Positions 56,277 to 64,000 of a stretch of DNA of 64,000 nt are shown in pieces. The stretch is taken from contig NZ_JAUYVM010000006.1 in NCBI RefSeq assembly GCF_030689305.1, positions 124,001 through 188,000 of the forward strand, written 5' to 3'. The translations under genes and the position numbers were made by a program. The notes below the pieces were generated by a model. The model had not been told where the DNA came from. It did not search any database and saw only the letters and a program-made list of their open reading frames with translations. This DNA is from Vibrio penaeicida. GTDB lineage: Bacteria; Pseudomonadota; Gammaproteobacteria; Enterobacterales; Vibrionaceae. Position 1 is the stretch's first letter. Every line of letters begins with the position of its first letter.

Positions 56277-58070
56277 ATGACAGTAAGCAGTCCATTCAAA
56301 ATCCCAAGGAAAACCCCATTTGGAATTGGTGAAGCCGTTGCAGAATGGGCAACAGGGCTCAATCAACTCGACAAATTCTATGCTCAACGTCCAGTAGGAT
56401 GTGATACCACGCAATTCCTTCGTTTCACATTGGAGAAGTTGGGGATTGAATATCAGCTATTGCAAGGCACATTAGAAAAAGTTCCGAAATCCGGGGCAAC
56501 CGTTGTGGTTGCTAACCATCCACTTGGGTGTGTCGAAGGGGTAATACTGGCAGAGCTTCTTCTGACAATTCGGTCTGATGTTCAAATATTGGCAAACCAG
56601 TATCTTAAAACGGTGCCAGAATTGGATAAGCTATTCATTGGTGTGGATGTATTTGAAGGTCGAGAAGCTCACAAAGCGAATCTCAAAGCATTGCGTCAAG
56701 CACACAGGCACTTAGCCAATGAAGGGATACTACTCGTTTTCCCAGCGGGAGAAGTGTCTCAGATAGAAAGAAAACGGGCAAAAGCGCAAATACAAGACAA
56801 AGAGTGGAGTCGTTCTGTCAGCTCTCTCATCAAAAAGAACAAAGCTGCCACAGTGCCATGCTTTATTGACGGTCAAAACTCTCGTCGTTTCTACATGGCT
56901 GGAAAGATTCATCCCTTGCTCCGTACGCTAATGCTAGGACGAGAGCTACTGAACAAACGTCAATGTAATATCGGAATCAGCATTGGCGACGCCATTCAGT
57001 ACAAAGAAGTTCACTCTCTTTGTGACTCTCAGCTGATCAATTATCTGCGCCTAAATACTTATCTTTTGAAACCAGCAAATTCAATTAAGCACTACTCCTC
57101 TCCTTCAACAACCGGAGAGAGATATAGTAATGCCACTCCAATTGCGCCTCAGCTTCCACTACACGAGCTATTAGACGACCTGAAAAGCCTTCCAGATGAA
57201 GCGCACCTTTTGGATAGCAATCAATTCTCCGTATATTGTTGCCATTCAAAACGTATCCCAGCCCTTTTACATGAAATCGGCCGAATGAGAGAAGAGAACT
57301 TCCGGCTCGTAGGGGAAGGCACGGGGCGAGAGCTAGATTTAGATGCCTTTGATAAGGAATACCTGCACTTGTTTGTTTGGGATAACGATAAAAAGTGCTT
57401 AGTGGGCGCCTATCGCTTAGGTGTTGTTGATCATCTAATGCAAAACGGAGGGCTCAATGCGCTCTATACCCGAACCCTGTTCCAATATAAACATCGATTC
57501 ATTCAAAAAATGAGCAAAAACGGTAAGTGTATCGAAATGGGGCGCTCGGTTATCGCCAAGGATTACCAACGCAGTATGAGCGCTTTATTATTGTTATGGA
57601 AAGGAATCGGAACATACATTCAGCGACACCCTGAATACACTCACCTCTTTGGTCCAGTGAGTATCAGCAATGATTACAGTGACAAAGCGAGAAAGCTACT
57701 TGCTGAAACGATGACAATGCACCATTACGATACGGACAGCGCGCATTATGTTAAACCCACTAACCCTCTTAAAGATGAAAGCAGTGTGTGGAACCCCAGT
57801 ATGCTTGCAGCCCTAGGAGATCTTCAACTTCTCTCTAGAGTGATCGCTAGAATAGATGATGGGAAGACATTACCTGTATTGCTGCGCCAATATCTTGCTC
57901 TCAACGGAAAATTAGTCAGCTTCAACGTCGATCCTGCATTCAACAATGCGCTTGATGGGCTAATCCTTGTTGATCTTCGAAATGTACCAATAAAAACATT
58001 GGCAAGGTATATGGGGCTAGAGAACGCGCAGCGCTATCTAACAAGGCACGCTTTCAATGAGCATAATTAA
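56277..58070 (+). CDS. olsF: Bifunctional ornithine lipid synthase (OlsF-type acyltransferase)
   Basis: 597 residues in two halves. The N-terminal half is a PlsC-like O-acyltransferase (VANHPLGCVEGVIL, with Glu where the HxxxxxD-type motif has Asp, and FPAGEVS). The C-terminal half (about 305-597) is an OlsB/GNAT-like N-acyltransferase (LFVWDNDKKCLVGAYRLG, CIEMGRSVIAKDY). In Serratia and Vibrio cholerae such fusions make ornithine lipids, membrane lipids without phosphorus that replace phospholipids under phosphate limitation. A Pho-box-like element upstream supports this. Start ATG preceded by AGAGGTTCGC. Confidence 0.85.
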   Translation: MTVSSPFKIPRKTPFGIGEAVAEWATGLNQLDKFYAQRPVGCDTTQFLRFTLEKLGIEYQLLQGTLEKVPKSGATVVVANHPLGCVEGVILAELLLTIRSDVQILANQYLKTVPELDKLFIGVDVFEGREAHKANLKALRQAHRHLANEGILLVFPAGEVSQIERKRAKAQIQDKEWSRSVSSLIKKNKAATVPCFIDGQNSRRFYMAGKIHPLLRTLMLGRELLNKRQCNIGISIGDAIQYKEVHSLCDSQLINYLRLNTYLLKPANSIKHYSSPSTTGERYSNATPIAPQLPLHELLDDLKSLPDEAHLLDSNQFSVYCCHSKRIPALLHEIGRMREENFRLVGEGTGRELDLDAFDKEYLHLFVWDNDKKCLVGAYRLGVVDHLMQNGGLNALYTRTLFQYKHRFIQKMSKNGKCIEMGRSVIAKDYQRSMSALLLLWKGIGTYIQRHPEYTHLFGPVSISNDYSDKARKLLAETMTMHHYDTDSAHYVKPTNPLKDESSVWNPSMLAALGDLQLLSRVIARIDDGKTLPVLLRQYLALNGKLVSFNVDPAFNNALDGLILVDLRNVPIKTLARYMGLENAQRYLTRHAFNEHN

Positions 58071-58258
58071 GTGCAAATAACATTGAAGAATCAATACTAA
58101 GCCGGACGCTAGGCGTTCGTCTTAGAGGCCGTAAAAATAACTTTACACAGCCAACTCAAGTAGAGATATGTCAATCAAGTTACATTTATTGTTCACTCTT
58201 ACATCAATTGCTAGCATCTTTACTAGACGCACGAAAATATGTAAATGGATGTATATAA

Positions 58259-59407
58259 ATGGCATTATCTCCACAGGACCAGCAAACGCTTCAAGAATTC
58301 TTTGAATACTGCAAAACACACCAATACAACAATATTGGCTACCCTGTTGCAGCAGACTTTAACTACAAAGATCTCGATGAATTCTGGCAGTTTTCATTTA
58401 ATAACTGTGGAGATTGGGCTGAAACATCAAACTACCGATTGAATTCTTTTTACTTCGAAAAAGAAGTAATGGCGTATTTTGCAGATAAGTTTCAATTGCC
58501 CTTTGATGAGTCTTGGGGGTACGTGACCAATGGTGGCACGGAAGGCAATATGTATGGGTGCTACCTAGCACGCGAAATGTTCCCTAATGGCATCTTGTAT
58601 TTCTCGGAAGATACACACTACTCCGTCGCCAAAATCGTTCGACTTTTAAGAATTGAACACCGAGTCGTAAAAAGCCTTCCAAATGGTGAAATGGACTATA
58701 ACGACCTTGAAAAACACATTGCATCGAACGGAAAAGCCAACCCGATAATATTCGCAAACATTGGCACTACCCTGTACGGCGCTACGGATGACCTCTGCAA
58801 AATTAAGCGCATCTTATCGAGCGCTGGTTTCCAAAGGGAAGAATACTACCTTCATGCTGATGCCGCTTTTCATGGCATGATCCTACCTTTTGTCGACACC
58901 CCACAACAATACTGCTTCTCTGATGGCATCGACTCCATTTCTGTTTCTGGTCATAAAATGATTGGGGCTCCTATTCCTTGTGGCATTGTGCTCACCAAGA
59001 AATCCTACGTGGACAACATCAGCGTTGCCGTGGATTACATTGTTGCTATCGACAAAACCATTACAGGATCTCGTAACGGTTTAACACCATTAATGATGTG
59101 GCATGCCATTAAAAGTAGCACCGAACAGGAAAAAGAGTTGCGCGTTAAACGCTGCCTTAGGTTGGCCGAATACGCTGTAGAAAAACTTCAGAATAAAGGT
59201 GTTGCGGCTTGGTGTAACCCAAACTCTGTTATTGTGGTTTTCCCAACACCTACAGAAGCCGTGTGGCGCAAGTATGGACTCGCGAATTCAGCTAAGCATG
59301 CACATCTCATCATTACAGGGCACATGATCGATAACACCGAACTGTTAGAGCAACTGGTTGAAGATGTTGCAGAAGATACTCTCAGTCTTCAGCCTACATG
59401 CAGCTAA
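58259..59407 (+). CDS. hdc: Pyridoxal-phosphate-dependent histidine decarboxylase
   Basis: 382 residues, the length of the Gram-negative PLP-type histidine decarboxylases. The PLP Lys is Lys233 in [11 protein letters not shown]; His120 (EDTHYS) stacks on the cofactor ring, Asp201 (HADAAFHG) binds its nitrogen. [10 protein letters not shown] near 91-100 is the phosphate-side loop. It makes histamine from histidine, either as acid resistance or as a precursor (histamine occurs in anguibactin-type siderophores). No antiporter or siderophore gene is adjacent, so its role here is open. Weak Shine-Dalgarno. Preceded by a 188-bp gap to olsF. Confidence 0.88.
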   Translation: MALSPQDQQTLQEFFEYCKTHQYNNIGYPVAADFNYKDLDEFWQFSFNNCGDWAETSNYRLNSFYFEKEVMAYFADKFQLPFDESWGYVTNGGTEGNMYGCYLAREMFPNGILYFSEDTHYSVAKIVRLLRIEHRVVKSLPNGEMDYNDLEKHIASNGKANPIIFANIGTTLYGATDDLCKIKRILSSAGFQREEYYLHADAAFHGMILPFVDTPQQYCFSDGIDSISVSGHKMIGAPIPCGIVLTKKSYVDNISVAVDYIVAIDKTITGSRNGLTPLMMWHAIKSSTEQEKELRVKRCLRLAEYAVEKLQNKGVAAWCNPNSVIVVFPTPTEAVWRKYGLANSAKHAHLIITGHMIDNTELLEQLVEDVAEDTLSLQPTCS

Positions 59408-59528
59408 CTTGAAACTGGTGTGATTTTTAAAAGCAACGAAATGTAATCATTCTCATTTATATGCCATTAAGCTCTTAGGGTTGATATTGTCCTCTTAATT
59501 TTTATATTCAACAAGTTAAGGGTACAGA

Positions 59529-60404
59529 GTGAATAAAGCAGTTATAGCAGCATCTTTCTCAAGTATTGTGTTGGTGGGTTGCGGTGGTGGAAGCGGTGAT
59601 ACAGGCAATGTCACCTCCCCCACTACTAAGAGTAATTGCGGCGAAATTCATTTAAACCGAGGTTATAGCAACACCGAATTGGTCAGTTCTTATTGGGGAA
59701 CACAAGATCAACAATCAAGAATCCTTTCTAGAGTTCACCCTAGCATCTTCAGCGGGTCGGTGGAAACAACGTTAACGTCCAGCTCAGCCCAATGTCAGCA
59801 ATCACTCAATGCATTAAGCGGTTATACGTACCATACTTGGGAAGGAGAGTCGCAAGGTAACTTAGCTACGGGCGAGCAGTTTTATTTTAAACCCACCCTT
59901 CGTGTCCAATACGATCTCCCGCCAGTCGAGTCATATCAAAAATGGGTCGAGGATAGCAAACCAGAATTCGTGAATACCACCATAAACAAGGTAGAGCTCT
60001 ACTCTGTCGTTGCGATTGGTTTTGGCAGCAACGCTCAAGAATTCAAACCTTCAAGTTCAGACGCCATGCACTTAACGGAACTTCCCCTTCAATGCACAGT
60101 AGCTTTACCTACCTCAGTAAAAATTACGGAGAGCTCGCCTAAATCCATCGCGGATATACAGGTTGCGAATATAGACACTCGATACTGCGGCGAGCCCTAC
60201 AATGATGCCAAAAGAGAGTTGGTCAGAAACTGTATATCAGCCTCTCCAAGCACAGAAAAAACACCAGTCAACTGTACTTTCAACAATGCCAAGGTTGGTG
60301 TTCCCGACAACAAAGGTAACTACTTTCCAGCTTATGTTTCTGGCAGCGTGACTCGAGAGCAAGGTCAAGACTTTGTATTACAAGTCAATAAGGTGGAGTA
60401 TTAA
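59529..60404 (+). CDS. Lipoprotein of unknown function
   Basis: 291 residues with signal and lipobox (SIVLVGC) followed by a Gly-Ser-rich linker (GGGSGDTG). About six Cys residues in the mature part suggest disulfides. GTG start preceded by AAGGG. No family recognised. It lies upstream of the small graspetide-like gene with a 198-bp gap; no functional tie can be shown. Confidence 0.75.
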   Translation: MNKAVIAASFSSIVLVGCGGGSGDTGNVTSPTTKSNCGEIHLNRGYSNTELVSSYWGTQDQQSRILSRVHPSIFSGSVETTLTSSSAQCQQSLNALSGYTYHTWEGESQGNLATGEQFYFKPTLRVQYDLPPVESYQKWVEDSKPEFVNTTINKVELYSVVAIGFGSNAQEFKPSSSDAMHLTELPLQCTVALPTSVKITESSPKSIADIQVANIDTRYCGEPYNDAKRELVRNCISASPSTEKTPVNCTFNNAKVGVPDNKGNYFPAYVSGSVTREQGQDFVLQVNKVEY

Positions 60405-60551
60405 ATTTGAAATTTAAGGCGGCGATAACTTTCGTCTTTACCTATTACTTAATGGCATTCATTCTAGTTTGAACTCGGGCGAAGTTTTTCAATCAATGAG
60501 AAAAAGTCACATTTTTTCCTTTATTTTTTTTTGCTTTCACAGAAAAATACG

Positions 60552-60576
60552 TACTGATTATGACTATTAATCAGTA
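60552..60576 (+). promoter_or_regulatory. Dyad upstream of the peptide gene
   Basis: 9-bp perfect inverted repeat (60552-60560/60568-60576) with a 7-base centre, 26 bases before the peptide ATG; a T-rich tract precedes it. It could be an operator or a leader hairpin. Confidence 0.5.
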
Positions 60577-60602
60577 AGTTATAAAACTAAAAGGAATTTA
60601 CC

Positions 60603-60833
60603 ATGAGTAAGAACACTCCATTTTTTTCAAATTTTGTTGAGTCACAAATTGAGGAATTATCACAAGAAGAGATGACACAGTGCGCCGCAGGTAAAGTTGA
60701 TGGAACTTTCGAGTTTACAGCTTCAGCTAGTAGCTTTGTCACTCTAAAAGCACCTTCAGATGCCGATGAGCTCGCGTTCGAAGATGTCATCCTTAGAGGT
60801 ACTTGTCCGGGGATGAACCCGACTTTAGCCTAA
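60603..60833 (+). CDS. Marinostatin/microviridin-like ribosomal peptide precursor (graspetide)
   Basis: 76 residues. The leader has PFFSNFVESQ near its start, matching the PFFARFLE helix recognised by graspetide ATP-grasp ligases, and ends LSQEEMTQCAAG, a double-glycine-like cleavage site (after Gly30). The predicted core FVTLKAPSDADE (45-56) matches marinostatin FATMRYPSDSDE at the ester-forming positions: Thr47 to Asp53 and Ser52 to Asp55. An acidic follower (LAFEDVILRGTCPG) comes after. Excellent Shine-Dalgarno (AAGGAATTTACC). Marinostatins inhibit serine proteases; Leu48 would be the P1 residue. No ATP-grasp ligase or peptidase-transporter is in the window, so modification must come from elsewhere, if at all. 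Confidence 0.75.
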   Translation: MSKNTPFFSNFVESQIEELSQEEMTQCAAGKVDGTFEFTASASSFVTLKAPSDADELAFEDVILRGTCPGMNPTLA

Positions 60834-60841
60834 ACTGATGC

Positions 60842-60871
60842 AGTTGCCTCTCATTTTCCTGAGGGGCAACT
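60842..60871 (+). terminator. Possible terminator of the peptide gene
   Basis: 11-bp stem with one wobble (60842-60852/60861-60871), 8-base loop, weak T tail, nine bases after the stop codon. Confidence 0.6.
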
Positions 60872-61094
60872 TACCTTAAAAGTGATTTTCATATCACTTT
60901 GAATTCCACATAAAGTACTAACTCAGTCAAATATTCTGGATTGATACCCCACCCTTTTTAGCACAATTATTTTTATCGCCTTACCAAATAGAATTCGTAA
61001 GAATAATCAATTAATCAAAGCTCTAGCGCACTATTTTTATTCTTCATTATTTGTCTTTATGCTGGCTAAAAACCATGGAACAGGATGAATAACA

Positions 61095-62168
61095 ATGACA
61101 ATAAAACAATATGCCTCCAAAGTGCTCATTGCCTTAGCCGTAATATCTTTACCGTTAAGTGCAAGTGCCGCTGAAAAAATCTACCGATTAAAGTTAGCTG
61201 AAACTTGGGGACCGAATACTCCAATACTTGGAGACGCCACTAAAAATATGGCGAAATTGGCAAAAGAAATGTCCAATGGTCGCCTCGATATTCGCGTGGA
61301 CTCGGCAAACAAGCATAAAGCGCCTCTCGGCATTTTTGATATGGTCAAATCAGGTCGATACGATCTGGGGCATTCCAGCTCTTATTACTGGAAAGGTAAA
61401 GTGCCAAACACATCATATTTCTCTTCTATGCCATTTGGCATGATGTCTACAGAACAATACGCTTGGTTTTACCGAGGCGGAGGCATGGAGCTCATGCAGC
61501 AAGTATACGCTCCTCATAACTTGCTTTCTTTCCCCGGCGGCAATTCCGACATTCAAATGGGAGGGTGGTTTAGAAAAGAAATCAATTCCATCGACGATCT
61601 AAAAGGCTTGAAAATCCGCATTCCAGGGTTTGCTGGTGAAGTGATGGCTAGAATTGGCGCAAAACCAACCAATATTGCACCTGGTGAGCTTTATACTTCA
61701 TTGGAACGAGGAACAATTGATGCGCTCGAATGGGTCGGACCGGCATTCGATTTACGTATGGGTTTTCAGAAAATTGCTCCTTACTACTATTCAGCATGGC
61801 ATGAACCCGGAAGTGAAACCCAATTTCTAGTGAATAAAAGAGTTTGGGATAAGCTACCTAAAGATCTTCGGGTTATTTTAGAAACGGCATTCAGAGTGAC
61901 CGCTTTCGATATGTATAACCAAGCATTGGATGCAAACGCCAATAGTTGGGCAACAATGAAAAGCGAATACCCAGACATCAAAGTGCGTGATTTCCCGCCT
62001 TCAGTTCTTAAAGCCATGCGCAGCGCCACTGATGAGTTGCTGCAAGAGCAAGCCAACAAAGACACGCTTGCAAAAGAAATAATTCAATCTCAAGCGGAAT
62101 ATTTGAAGAAAGCAAGAGCATGGACCGATATATCGCTGAAAGCTTACCTCAACTCCGAACACCAGTAA
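61095..62168 (+). CDS. TRAP transporter substrate-binding protein (DctP family), orphan
   Basis: 357 residues with a Sec signal peptide cleaved near Ala26 (ASAAEK). DctP/TakP features: AETWGPNTPI at the start, QMGGWFRKEI, the core signature LKGLKIRIPGFAGEVMARIGA with the carboxylate-binding Arg, and SLERGTIDALEWVGPAFD. Such proteins bind organic acids such as 2-oxo acids in the periplasm and deliver them to DctQM. No dctQ or dctM gene follows; a terminator does. Preceded by a 261-bp AT-rich gap. Confidence 0.9.
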   Translation: MTIKQYASKVLIALAVISLPLSASAAEKIYRLKLAETWGPNTPILGDATKNMAKLAKEMSNGRLDIRVDSANKHKAPLGIFDMVKSGRYDLGHSSSYYWKGKVPNTSYFSSMPFGMMSTEQYAWFYRGGGMELMQQVYAPHNLLSFPGGNSDIQMGGWFRKEINSIDDLKGLKIRIPGFAGEVMARIGAKPTNIAPGELYTSLERGTIDALEWVGPAFDLRMGFQKIAPYYYSAWHEPGSETQFLVNKRVWDKLPKDLRVILETAFRVTAFDMYNQALDANANSWATMKSEYPDIKVRDFPPSVLKAMRSATDELLQEQANKDTLAKEIIQSQAEYLKKARAWTDISLKAYLNSEHQ

Positions 62169-62195
62169 GGTTGCAAAATAACAATTACTAAAAAG

Positions 62196-62226
62196 AGAAG
62201 AGCCGCATTGACGGTTCTTTTTTTTG
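62196..62226 (+). terminator. Terminator of the TRAP binding protein gene
   Basis: Stem of about eight pairs (around 62197-62204/62211-62218) with one G-T pair, then eight or more T's. Confidence 0.8.
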
Positions 62227-62367
62227 TTTAAAGCACGCTGAAAAACCGAGGCATCATTTTTTCCTTCATACTCAAAACAGAGATTCAGGTATGAGGTAAT
62301 CTATCAATAGACACTCAAGTATGACCTTGAAAAGTATTGTGCAACCATAAATGACGAGGTGATAAAT

Positions 62368-62607
62368 ATGCTAGGAGAAGATCATAGTTTAATCGTCGAT
62401 TTTCCTGAGTTGGAAACGACAATTGTGGAGCTCATGCAGTCCGATGATGAATTTGCGAAAGAGAACAAAAAGTATACCGCCCTAGATAAGGAGATTAGAA
62501 CGTTAGAACTCAGAAATACTCCTATTGATGACGATGAAATGCATCGCATGAAAAGTGAACGTGCTTTTCTAAAAGACGCCTTATATAGAAAGATCACTAG
62601 CAGCTAA
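62368..62607 (+). CDS. YdcH-like DUF465 protein
   Basis: 79 residues, charged, two helices (ELMQSDDEFAKENKKYTALDKEIRTLE and EMHRMKSERAFLKDALYRKI), the antiparallel hairpin pattern of DUF465. The ATG at 62368 follows GAGGTGATAA; a GTG at 62359 is less likely since it lies in the ribosome site. Function unknown. Confidence 0.85.
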   Translation: MLGEDHSLIVDFPELETTIVELMQSDDEFAKENKKYTALDKEIRTLELRNTPIDDDEMHRMKSERAFLKDALYRKITSS

Positions 62608-62631
62608 TACTTATAGAGTCTGCGTTATACG

Positions 62632-62663
62632 AAAAGAGCCATCAGGTTAAAGATGGCTCTTTT
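62632..62663. terminator. Bidirectional terminator between DUF465 gene and glmS
   Basis: 12-bp perfect stem (62632-62643/62652-62663), 8-base loop, A/T runs. Confidence 0.9.
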
Positions 62664-62684
62664 GTTTTCTTAAAGCATAGCCCG

Positions 62685-64000
62685 TTATTCGACCGTCACC
62701 GATTTCGCTAGGTTACGAGGCTGATCGACATCTGTCCCTTTAATCAAGGCAACATGGTAAGACAATAGCTGCATTGGCACCGTGTAGAAAATGGGGGCAA
62801 TCACCTCGTCGACATGCGGCATGGTCACGATTTTCAGTCCATCGCTTTCTTCAAAGCCCGCTTCCGCATCAGCAAAGACATAAAGCTGTCCACCACGCGC
62901 TCGCACCTCTTCGATGTTGGATTTAACTTTTTCCAGTAAATCATTACTTGGCGCAACAACAATAACTGGCATTTCAGCATCAATCAGAGCCAGGGGACCA
63001 TGCTTCAGCTCCCCTGCGGCATAAGCTTCAGCGTGAATGTATGAAATCTCTTTAAGTTTTAGTGCCGCTTCAACAGCAATAGGGAAGAATTCCCCTCGAC
63101 CTAAAAATAAAGAATGATGTTTATCTGCGAAATCTTCCGCCAGCGATTCAATAACTGCATTGCTTGTTAGTGCGTTTTCCAGCTGAACGGGTAATTCATT
63201 AAGAGATTTAATGATTTCCGCTTCTTTAGCGAGATCTATTGTCCCTTTTTGCTTACCCAGTGCGGTAACAAACATAAGTAATGATGCGAGCTGAGTGGTA
63301 AATGCCTTAGTTGAAGCGACCCCAACTTCTGCTCCTGCGCGCGTCATGAAAGCAAAATCAGATTCACGAACCAAAGAAGAACCCGGAACATTACAGATCG
63401 TCATTGCAGCCATGTAACCTTTTTCTTTTGCGAGGCGAAGAGCTGCCAATGTATCTGCGGTTTCACCTGATTGAGAGATGGTAATGAGAAGGCTGTTAGG
63501 TCGAGTGACAAATGGGCGGTATCGAAATTCAGAAGCAATCTCAATGTCACAACTTACTTTTGCCAATGACTCACACCAATATTTCGCCACCATGCCAGCA
63601 TTAAATGACGTACCACAAGCGACAATCTGTACATGCTCAACTTGGTTAAACATGTCTGCGCTATTTGCGCCAAACGATTCTAAAAGAATAGAGTTACCAG
63701 TGACTCGCCCTTCGAGGGTGTCTTTAAGAACAACAGGTTGTTCATGTATCTCTTTTTGCATGTAGTGACGGTATTGACCTTTATCTGCCGCATCTTGCTC
63801 AACCGTAGACTCTTTCGCTTCTCTCTCGACCGATTCTCCGTTCACATCAAAAATATTTACATCACGACGGGTAATTTCAGCGACATCCCCCTCCTCAAGG
63901 AAGATAAAACGCCGTGTCACATTCAACAAAGCCAATTGATCGGAAGCCAAAAAGTTTTCTCCAACCCCTAGCCCAATGACCAGTGGGCTGCCTGAACGCG
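62685..64000 (-). CDS. glmS: Glutamine-fructose-6-phosphate aminotransferase (5' part outside window)
   Basis: About 438 C-terminal residues of the roughly 610-residue enzyme; the frame is open to the window edge ([16 protein letters not shown]). The end of the glutaminase domain, the linker, and both SIS isomerase domains are present: [50 protein letters not shown], and the C-terminal AKSVTVE. It makes glucosamine-6-phosphate for cell-wall synthesis, the biosynthetic counterpart of the amino-sugar catabolic operon at the other end of the window. Confidence 0.97.
   Translation of the reverse strand, partial: RSGSPLVIGLGVGENFLASDQLALLNVTRRFIFLEEGDVAEITRRDVNIFDVNGESVEREAKESTVEQDAADKGQYRHYMQKEIHEQPVVLKDTLEGRVTGNSILLESFGANSADMFNQVEHVQIVACGTSFNAGMVAKYWCESLAKVSCDIEIASEFRYRPFVTRPNSLLITISQSGETADTLAALRLAKEKGYMAAMTICNVPGSSLVRESDFAFMTRAGAEVGVASTKAFTTQLASLLMFVTALGKQKGTIDLAKEAEIIKSLNELPVQLENALTSNAVIESLAEDFADKHHSLFLGRGEFFPIAVEAALKLKEISYIHAEAYAAGELKHGPLALIDAEMPVIVVAPSNDLLEKVKSNIEEVRARGGQLYVFADAEAGFEESDGLKIVTMPHVDEVIAPIFYTVPMQLLSYHVALIKGTDVDQPRNLAKSVTVE

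Overview
This window is a chromosomal segment of a marine gammaproteobacterium, almost certainly a Vibrio. Three things point there: the complete order of the vibrio diacetylchitobiose operon, the vibrio order acnB / patatin / mrcB / hrpB / sfsA / dksA, and protein sequences (PII, AcnB, DksA, GlmS, RpoD) that read as vibrio orthologues. I cannot name the species from sequence alone.

Left part (1-9560): the 3' end of a chitooligosaccharide ABC importer, then GH9 exo-glucosaminidase-type enzyme, glucosamine kinase, cytosolic GH20 hexosaminidase, GH94 diacetylchitobiose phosphorylase and a hexose-phosphate mutase. Together they import (GlcNAc)2 and convert it phosphorolytically and hydrolytically to amino-sugar phosphates. 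Next (9589-13650, minus strand) is a Fur-box-controlled ferric iron ABC importer fbpABC, then glnK-amtB with a sigma-54-like promoter, yacL and acnB.

Middle (18900-46200): housekeeping genes: a PlpD-like patatin-barrel protein, mrcB, hrpB, sfsA, dksA, gluQ, pcnB (apparently started at AUU), folK, panBC, a 266-bp MITE-like repeat, yadGH, a SulP transporter divergent from carbonic anhydrase, uppP, a second folK, folB, plsY, tsaD, and the macromolecular synthesis operon rpsU-yqeY-dnaG-rpoD.

Accessory part (46300-62600): tRNA-Ile2(CAU) is followed by a 3.9-kb island bounded by 99-bp direct repeats made of the tRNA 3' end plus its terminator. The island has no integrase. It holds a decayed Mrr-type restriction endonuclease and a compact three-gene module: a STAS-like/GHKL ATPase, a small STAS-like DUF4325 protein, and a lipoprotein-like single-pass membrane protein. 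This is the best candidate here for an undescribed system, possibly defence or partner switching. Beyond it lie a GlyGly-CTERM trypsin-like protease, a double-dCache chemoreceptor, an OlsF-type ornithine lipid synthase preceded by Pho-box-like repeats, a histidine decarboxylase, an unknown lipoprotein, and a small peptide gene whose core matches the marinostatin/microviridin (graspetide) pattern without any ATP-grasp ligase nearby. An orphan TRAP binding protein, a YdcH-like protein and the 3' part of glmS complete the window.
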